Part shown: positions 56,458 to 64,000 of the stretch, piece by piece
How positions within the stretch are numbered: position 1 is the stretch's first letter
Layout of the letters: each line of letters starts with the position of its first letter
Assembly: GCF_031755915.1 (NCBI RefSeq)
Contig: NC_083387.1
Span: forward strand, 10,871,001-10,935,000
Source: Ziziphus jujuba
Lineage: Eukaryota; Streptophyta; Magnoliopsida; Rosales; Rhamnaceae
Direction: 5' to 3'
DNA length: 64,000 nt
The notes under the pieces: generated by a model
The model's database searches: none
What the model was told of the DNA's origin: nothing
The model's input: the letters and a program-made list of their open reading frames with translations, nothing else
Program-made: the position numbers and the translations under genes

Positions 56458-58420
56458 ATGGAAGAGTTGGATTCAGCCTTCGTCCAAGACATAGAACATA
56501 GGCCCAACCTCAAATCCACTGAACCTGTTGATGATGGAATACCTACCATTGATCTCTCAGCTTTGACCCTTGCTGACACCCAAAAACTTGCCTCGGAGAT
56601 TGGCCTTGCATGCCAAGAATGGGGATTTTTCCAAATAATCAATCATGGAGTACCTTTGGAATTGCAGAGGAAAGTCGAGAAGGTGGCTAGGGAATTCTTT
56701 GAGCTACCATCCGAGGAGAAAAGGAAGGTGAAAAGGAGCGAGGAGAACCGCTTGGGTTTCTATGACAGCGAGCACACTACAAATGTCAGAGATTGGAAGC
56801 AACTTTTTGACTTCTTGGTTGAAGACAGGACTGTGATCCCAGCTTCACCTGAGCCTGATGATAAGGAGTTGATGACAATAACTAATCAGTGGCCTCTGTA
56901 CCCTCCCGAATTGAGGTAGTTTAATTGCTTCTTTAATCCGATAGATTTTCAAATTATAGAATACTTATATGCTGATATATGTATATATATATATATATAT
57001 ATACTTATATATGAACAAAGAAAGTTGAACTAAAGTTTGGCTTAATTGAACTGAGAAAAAATTTGAATGGGCAATATGAAAAACTTGCAAAACAATATTT
57101 AACTTTTAGGAAGAAAAGAACAGAACCTGAACCACAGGGCTGTCAAGTTTGGTGAGTTAAGCCTAAAAGGCTCCATGCACAAACGAGAGGTCAGCTGAAA
57201 TAAGTTTCAAGTGGGTTAGAGTTTTCAAGATTCCTCTTCAACCCATTTGAATTTTAACCAATTTTTAGTTATAGAAAGCTCTCTGTGTTAGTTCTTGAGC
57301 ATCCACATCTGAGTTCATATTTCAACTAGTTTGGTTTGGCTTGTTAATGGGTTATATTGTTTAAATTATTAGCAACTTTGGTTTTGATTTGAACGACTGA
57401 ACTATCCACCATAGCAAAAGCCTAGACATTGATTGATAAATTCTGACAAGCTATTCAACAATTCGATTTCCTGAAGAAAATTTAAATTTAAATTGCTGAA
57501 CTTCTATAGTTTGATGTTTGTTTTGGCACTTGATCTTGCACTTAAAACGATTGCCTTTTTGCCTAGAGAGGTGTTCCAGGAGTATGCTAAAGAAATGAAA
57601 AAGCTGACTTTCAAGTTATTGGAACTCATTACGCTAAGCTTAGGCTTGCCAGAAAACAGGCTCAGCGGCTACTTCAATGGCCAAACCAGCTTCGTCAGAA
57701 TCAATTACTATCCTCCATGCCCTTTTCCTCACCTAGCTCTAGGTGCTACTCGCCACAAGGATACTGGAGTCTTAACCATCCTTGCCCAAGATGAGGTTGG
57801 AGGATTGCAAGCTAAGCGAAAATCAGATGGAGAATGGATCCCAGTTAAACCCACCCCAAATGCCTATGTCGTCAATGTCGGTGATGTTTTACAGGTACTA
57901 TTCATTAACCCTGCAACATTCTGAAATATAAAGTGCAAACCATGTGTTATGTCATCATTGTTGTGTCCACTTCCTAACAGTTCAAACTTTTGGATCGATG
58001 ATAACAAATTCGATTATCAAATTAGTCTTGTAAGAGCATATATGCTTTTAGTTAATGGTAATTTTAACAATCTACATGATTTATGAAAATAGCATTTGAT
58101 CGGGTAAATGGAATATTGAATATGCATTTCCCAAAAGTTTGAGAAATGGGTTTGTTACGTTGCAGGTTTGGAGCAATGAAAAATATCAAAGTGTGGAGCA
58201 CAGGGTGGTGGTGAATACTGTGAAGGAAAGGATGTCCATTCCATTCTTCTTCCAACCAGGTCCTCATGTTATGGTGAAGCCCGTAGAGGAGCTCTTGAAT
58301 GGAGAAAATCGTCCCAAGTACAAGGAATACAACTGGGGCAAGTTCTTTGTCACCAGAAGCCGCAGTGACTTCAAGAAATGTGAAGTGGAGAACATCCAAA
58401 TTCAACATTTTAGACTGTGA
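56458..58420 (+). CDS. 2-oxoglutarate/Fe(II)-dependent dioxygenase copy 3
   Basis: Three exons, 56458-56915, 57567-57894 and 58166-58420, give 346 residues with no break. The start is MEELDSAFVQDIEHRPNLK. The metal ligands are His216 and Asp218 (RHKDTG) and His274 (SVEHRVVVN), with R-x-S in RMSIPFF. Near the active site it differs from copy 2 (GATRHKDTG against GVGRHKDAG; QDEVGGL against QDDVAGL). Exon 1 also differs (RSEENRLGFYDSEHTTN). Substrate preference may therefore differ, which is an inference. Exon sizes of the first two exons are identical to copy 2. Its 3' UTR carries a triplicated 45-bp unit. Confidence 0.93.
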
Positions 58421-58456
58421 ATCAAGAGAAATAAGGGTAGAGATAAGTTTGTTCAC

Positions 58457-58592
58457 CAGACAAACAATAATGAATTAATAAAAAGTATGGTTTATAAACA
58501 ACCAGACAAACAATAATGAATTAATAAAAAGTATGGTTTATAAACAACCATACAAACAATAATGAATTAATAAAAAGTATGGTTTATAAACA
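58457..58592 (+). repeat. Three tandem copies of a 45-bp unit in the 3' UTR of copy 3
   Basis: CAGACAAACAATAATGAATT followed by AATAAAAAGTATGG and TTTATAAACA is repeated three times. Copy 2 has it once (about 52920-52968) and copy 1 has an internal deletion. Each unit holds an AATAAA hexamer, the plant near-upstream poly(A) signal. Confidence 0.85.
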
Positions 58593-60700
58593 ATTCAGAG
58601 GCTTGGAATCCGAGTCAATGAATAGCTCCATCTTTTCATTTATTTATTTAATTATTTTTATATAGCTAAGAGTCTAAACAAAATACAAAAAAAAAAAAAA
58701 AAAAAAAGCCCATAAATCGTTTTGCTTTTATTTCTGTGAGTGGATTTAATTGGCCGCACAGAGTGCATGGATATTTGTGGATGCCGAAATTTGTCCCCGT
58801 AGGATTAAATTTATAAGTCCTAGCTGATATATTGAATCCCATTCCACTTTTAATTAATGGTAGGAACAAACCCATCTCTTAAAACCTTGATGCCGAATGA
58901 ATACTTCTCTGATCATAAATTAATTGTTGGCAATGGCATAAGACCAAAAAATGGACAAAGCGTTTTTACCACCAAAAAAGAAAAAAAAAAAAAAAAAAAA
59001 AGAGGACAAAGCGTAATAAGAATAAACACAAATTTAATTCCACACAGAAACAAATTAATTTGTTACTTAGGACGATATGAAGGTTCTATATTTAGATTTT
59101 TGGTTCTTTTTGTAATATGAGAAAATGAAAAAAAAAAATAAAAATTACCGTCTGCATACAAAAATCTTATCCATTCTTTACTTTGTAGTGAATTTTATTT
59201 CTATGTCTAAAATCTCCGGCTCTTATATCAGCAGATATAGGAGGACAATTTTTATTTTTATTCTATTTTATTTTATTTTTTGCCTGCAAAGCTTAAAGTG
59301 ACGAGAGGAGCACGATTAATTTCCATTAACTATTAGATCCAAGAATGCATTTATTAGTCAAGCATACTTTTCGGATTAATCCCATTAGATAATGAGTACA
59401 TCTTAAAAATTTTTATTGGGCTTTTTTCGAAAAGCCTAATTTTTGGGATCCAATATAGATCTATCTCATGTTCAATAACACTTCTCCTATAGAAAGATCT
59501 CATAGAATATTTATTAGAGATCATATTATAAATGATCCATTAAACCATAATATTTATTGGATTCAACAATATTTTTTTGTATATAAATTTTTTGGCATGT
59601 AAGAACTAATTGAAAGTAAACCACCTATAGCAATACTGGAAGTGGGAATAAAAGGTTAGATGACATTGTTTGTAATTTTTTTAAAGTGTTAAGATTATTT
59701 ATTAAGCCATTTATTTGCTTGGGCTTCAATTAATCGATGAAGCTAGATGGTATTTTTGTAATTTTTTAAAATATTGTGGTTATTTATTTATCCAACATTT
59801 TTTTAATATTGCATTTATTTCATTCAAGCTTTCTTATAAGAGGAATTATTTTTTTAAAAAAAAATTCTAGCTATTTACTATCGGTGCTTCTCTTGATCCA
59901 TGTAAAAATCTATCTCTGTCATTTTCTCCTTTTCTTTTTTTTTGTTTTTTTTTTTTTGTCTCTCTGAAAAACAACCAATACTTTTCTGTGGATTTTAGAC
60001 TCCAACTTTGTTTAACCTTGTGAATATTCATAACTAATTATCTCTTAAAACAACATAGAAATTAAGCTTTTACTTTATTATTCGTACATCAAACAAAAAA
60101 GAAATTTTAATTGAAAGTCCATTACTTTGTTGATTTAAAAAGAAAAAAAAATTATGTTTTGGCACGGCTAACATGTACCCCTATTAGTGAAATAAATATA
60201 TAATAAAAAAAAAGTCTAATGAAAGATTATATTTGAAAATTGGTCAGAAAATTATAAAAGATACAAGAAGTTAATAAATGGTGGTATTCGATGAAGACCA
60301 TATATAATGGACCTTGTAAAATAATTAATACAATGACTATATAGTAAAGTTTGGGTTATGGAGTTGGAATTGGTTAATCCTTTATTTTCGGAATTTATTC
60401 CAAACATAAAAAACTAGATAATAAAAAACCTACACTTGATCACTTTATAAATTCTTTAAATGCATTCTACCCTAATCTTTTTGAGAATGTTTATTTTATA
60501 TAATTGTAATGTAATTAAATTTACTTAGTACACAATGTTCAAATTTATATCGATCATAACTCTTATATTTGATTAATTAGTTTATTTATTTTTTAAAATA
60601 GAACACTGATAAAATTTAAATAAAAAGTTTATGATCATTACATGCTTTTATATGTTTTTCGTCATGTTCTAAATTGAAATGGCAAAACATATTATCAATT
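58593..60700. other. 3' flank of dioxygenase copy 3
   Basis: Non-coding and homologous to 47940-49910. It contains A and T runs and no gene. The partial FAM114 duplicate begins directly after it. Confidence 0.7.
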
Positions 60701-60775
60701 CCTTGTTAGACAAGGAAAATTTGTACAGTACACATATTTCTTCTTGACACTTTTGGATTCTTGACACATTTTGCA

Positions 60776-61006
60776 GGCATATCCGACGTGGCCGAAGCTT
60801 TTTTAGCGGCCATAAAAGCTGCTTCTCTGGAATCCAATGAAGGTTCACAAGCATTAATCCAGGAAAAAGCAAATGCCTTCTCTGAGCGTCTCCGTGTTGA
60901 CCAGACCCCAGCCGTGGGAAGGATATATACAGGATGGGCCACAATATTTATGCTATGTGGTTGTTTCTACTTCTATGCCTGCCGCTTGAAATCTAGGATC
61001 CATTAG
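60776..61006 (+). pseudogene. Duplicated last exon of the FAM114 gene
   Basis: Near-identical to 43967-44175: GISDVAEAFLAAIKAAS against GISDVAEAYLAAIKAAS, preceded by the same TTGACACATTTTGCAG acceptor. An insertion after VGR shifts the frame, so the original C-terminal motif is lost. The rest of the gene is absent. Similarity continues through the 3' flank to about 61533. It shows that the tandem unit was cut inside the FAM114 gene. Confidence 0.92.
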
Positions 61007-61533
61007 TCTGTCAAATACTCTTAGCTTTCTCTCTTTGTACATAGTTTCCATTGAAAGTGGGATTGAACTCCAATTTCATTTAAAATTTTATGTGATAGTT
61101 ATACCACTGAAATTTCACTGAAGAAGGATAATATAATTTTCTTAGAATGTTATGTCTGTCTCTTCAATGATTGGAAATATTATGCTAATATTCAATTCTT
61201 AAAAAAATAATAAAAAAAAGTTTCTTACTTTAATAATATATATAATTCTATAATATATATGTCTGTGCATATCAGTTTCTTCTCTCTTTCTTTATGAATT
61301 TGGTAAAATAATGGCTCAAAACAAATTAGCGTGCAAGACGATTCTAGATTATATATTACTAGGTGGACCATCGTGACATCATTCTATCGTTTGAATTGCG
61401 AATGTGAAGTTCACCTAACTTTTCATTTTTATACGCTTTTTTTTTTTTTTGGGGGTAAAATTTTCATTTTAATACATTTGGTTTCAAAAAACTAAAAAGG
61501 CAAATGATGTCCCAAAAATCGACTTGCATCCAA
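61007..61533 (+). repeat. Partial fourth duplication unit (unit D)
   Basis: Matches 44176-44710, including GTCTGTCAAATACTCTTAGC and ATGATGTCCCAAAAATCGAC. It breaks off at TTGCATCCAAGG, where transposon-like sequence begins, just before a dioxygenase would be expected. Confidence 0.8.
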
Positions 61534-62750
61534 GGGTGTGTTTGGTACGCAGGATTGGTTAGGATTGGACAGGACTGTGTCTCAGTCTGATGTTTGATTT
61601 TGCAATGTGAGATCGGGACAACTTATCCTAAACAGCATTTTAATCCCAATCGATTGGGACTCATCTGACCTGTCCCCCCTGGATCACTTTTGTCCAAAAC
61701 TCAAACGAAGCCCCACTCTCTCTCGCTGGTGTTCTCTCACCTAAGCAGATCACTGGAACACGATGGAAAATAGAAGGAGCTCTCTAGATAAGGTGAATGA
61801 TCATCTCTCTCACCGAACGTTTACATCTTTCCGAGAAACAAACATGGCCGGTGAGTATGGTTCTTACTCTATCCTCCATCTCTGCATCTCTGTATCTGTT
61901 CCAGCTGTTGTTTGACCTTATTTTTCTTCCTCTTCCATTTCGTGACCTTTCTTCTCCTATTTGAAATGAAATCAGATCTTACTCGATTTGGAAAATTTTC
62001 TTTTTCTTACGGTTTGGGCAATTTTTATTTTCTTTTGGTTTGGGGGTTCTTCTTCTTCTTCTGAGGCTTTTTTGCTTCTCCTCCTATGCTCTCGCTCTCT
62101 ATATAGAGATATGTATGTATGTCTTGGTGTGTGTGAATGCATATTGATCTGAAATTTGTTCATTTTGATGTTGAAGTATGTATAGTAAATGTTGCTATTT
62201 GAGTATTTTTGATGGGCTGCTTGAAGATCTTATAGCATTTTGATTTGGTCAAAAAAAAAAAAATCCCTTGCAAAATTGGTTACTACCTGTAGATCACTCT
62301 GTCCTTTATTAGTCATTAGCTTCATTACTATATTTATATTTTCTTGACTCCATTGGTCTGTTTGGATAAAGTATCCTAGTTAACCTGTGGTCATGGATGT
62401 GTACATGGTGATGCATCTTAGTTGAAGGCCTGGGGAGTTTGTTCTATCTCGATTTATGAGGATGGAACAAATTTTAATAAATTTTCAATTGCATGTTCTA
62501 TCTTACAAACAAAATATATTGGAGAAAGGTGGATGTGAAACGTAAATAAAACTCATTTGTGATTAGAGACAACAGGGTGCTTGTGCCATGACTTAATTGA
62601 AAACTAAGGATGGTTCTTCTTCATGATTCAGAATTGGCATTGTGGTAGTGTGAGTCTCTCAATTAAAGGAAACTTAAATTGTCTAAGTTGGGTTGTTGAG
62701 AAATCAAAAGCAGGGTAATATTTGAAAATTTTCCCAAAATTTTGAGCAAC
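61534..62750. mobile_element. Possible DNA-transposon end and flank
   Basis: GGGTGTGTTTGGTACGCAGG at about 61534 resembles the terminal sequence of plant hAT/Harbinger-type elements. It interrupts unit D. No matching inverted end was found in the window, so this is tentative. An ATG with a downstream GTGAGT donor near 61760-61855 could be a first exon, but no protein is recognised. Confidence 0.35.
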
Positions 62751-62752
62751 TT

Positions 62753-64000
62753 TGTAACACCCCCTCCCAAATTATACCAGAATTTTTGCACGTTGACCGA
62801 GATTGATCAGGTTTGACCGTCGTTGACCAAGAGGGTCCAACTTTGACTTTTTGATTCAGATAAAATTCCAGGTTGACTGAGGCACCGTTGCAAAGTAGGC
62901 ATTGATGTGAGTCCGTAGAGTAGTAGTACGATGAAAATGGAGCTACGGTTTGAAAGTTATAGGCAAAACAAGTTGAGGTCTAAACTGTCCGAGGGTGCCT
63001 GAGTTGACTTTTTATTTTTGTAAAATTGAGCTTTGACTCATGCATGTTGTGAAGTACTAGTCGATACGAGTTCATAAACTAGTGGCACGTCTAATTTGAA
63101 TATTTCGTTAAAAAATTATGGACCTGTAAAGTTTTTCGAATACTGTAATATTTTAATATATTTTTGAATTGAGTAAACAGTGTGTATGCCACGTGTCAAA
63201 AACTGGCCAACCCGTGAGTGCACAGTGACACCCACGGGAGGCATTTTGATTGGGCAAATGGTTGTGTGGGGCGTGTGAGGAGTGAAGTGCAGGAGAGAGA
63301 AAGAGGAGTGAGAAAGAGATGAAAGAGAGAGTCACCAACCGGCCACCATTTTTGTACACGTGCCACCCCACCACCTCCACCTCCTCATTTCCGGCCGGCC
63401 CACCAAATTCCACTGCCAGCCGACCACCGACGAGCCCGGATCAAAGCATTTTTCGGCGGCAGTGACGAAACCTTCCCACGTAGATTTCTCCCTATTCCAG
63501 CATCCATTTGCCTCACCGCTAGTCCCATCCGTTCACATGTCCCTCGATCTACCTTTCCTCCAAAAAGCACGGCCAGTGGCCATCGTACGCGCCGCCGGCA
63601 GTGACGGTTTCTAGTGACCACAGCAGCTTGTTGGAAAACTTGATTCCGGCGAGTTCTTGATCACACCGCCCACCTTTTCCTACTAATCCAAACCCCCTGA
63701 ACCCAAATCTGAGGTCAATTTCCTCCAACTCGCAGCGGTTTATGAGATCCAATGATCCAAAATTTGACACCTTTCCGACGAGATTCCAGCCACCTTTAGT
63801 TCAATCTTCGGGAAGTAAGCTCAGATTCGTAATCCTCGGATCACAAGCTTCGATTCAGTATATCATTCGTAAATTTTGGTTGTTGTTTGTGATCGCTCCC
63901 CAGATACCCATTTGGGAGTTATCCGATTAAAATATTAATATAATTAGTTTATGGTATTGTGGATATTTTAGATGCACGTGTGGATAGTGGATTTGATCTT
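62753..64000. mobile_element. Probable LTR of a Ty3/gypsy retrotransposon (partial)
   Basis: TGTAACACCCCCTCCC at 62753 is a typical start of plant gypsy LTRs. It is followed by GTTGACC-rich sequence and a CG-richer block with CCGGCCGGCCCACC. No other end, primer-binding site or polyprotein lies in the window. The short open frames at 63.15-63.9 kb are not convincing proteins. Confidence 0.5.

Larger units (their letters stand above)
55626..60632 (+). repeat. Segmental duplication unit C (dioxygenase 3)
   Basis: Similarity to units A and B resumes near TTACACCTAGGTAAGAAG and continues through dioxygenase copy 3 and its 3' flank to AAAATTTAAATAAAAAGTTT. The 3' flank is closer to unit A than to B over 59.2-60.6 kb, since it retains stretches lost in B. 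Confidence 0.8.

Noticed and set aside
63360..63930. Open frames in the GC-richer block at the window end
   Set aside because: They lie inside a probable LTR, and frames on both strands are equally open.

Overview
This window is nuclear DNA of a flowering plant, a eudicot, perhaps of the Rosales (family-level placement is a guess). The genes have GT-AG introns, long AT-rich spacers and many (GA)n and (TA)n microsatellites. The products are plant-specific: a PXA/PX sorting nexin, CBP1, a leucine-rich-repeat extensin, a FAM114/DUF719 protein and 2-oxoglutarate dioxygenases. The spacers also carry typical plant transposons.

Layout. 1-7254 (-): sorting nexin gene, 3' end outside the window. 7255-10940: promoter, a 150-bp tandem duplication, a hairpin, GA tracts and an orphan fragment of a CCCH zinc-finger gene. 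10946-21985: a Mutator-like element (MULE) with a Ulp1-type protease gene (+) and a mudrA transposase gene (-) that converge on a 4.2-kb palindrome. The palindrome is made of about eight 254-bp tandem units in one orientation facing about eight in the other. Both genes are damaged: an in-frame TAG in the Ulp1 gene and a 1-bp frameshift in mudrA. 22-30.3 kb: AT-rich spacer with a weak exon-like relic and a MITE-like element. 30504-31722 (+): CBP1. 33453-35183 (+): single-exon LRR-extensin. 39291-44175 (+): FAM114/DUF719 gene with nine exons. 45-58.4 kb (+): three tandem 2-oxoglutarate dioxygenase copies, the first a pseudogene and the other two intact. 60.7-61.5 kb: a duplicated copy of the last FAM114 exon, which shows that the repeated unit began in that gene. 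61.5-64 kb: transposon-like sequence and a probable LTR.

From memory, the order sorting nexin - CBP1 - LRR-extensin - FAM114 matches the Arabidopsis block At2g15900, At2g15890, At2g15880, At2g15860. If so, this is an old conserved block into which the MULE was inserted (between the nexin and CBP1) and onto which the dioxygenase array was added. The host genes show no common pathway. The MULE proteins would have acted together in transposition, and the palindrome between their 3' ends is the most unusual structure in the window. It could form hairpin RNA from read-through of either gene.
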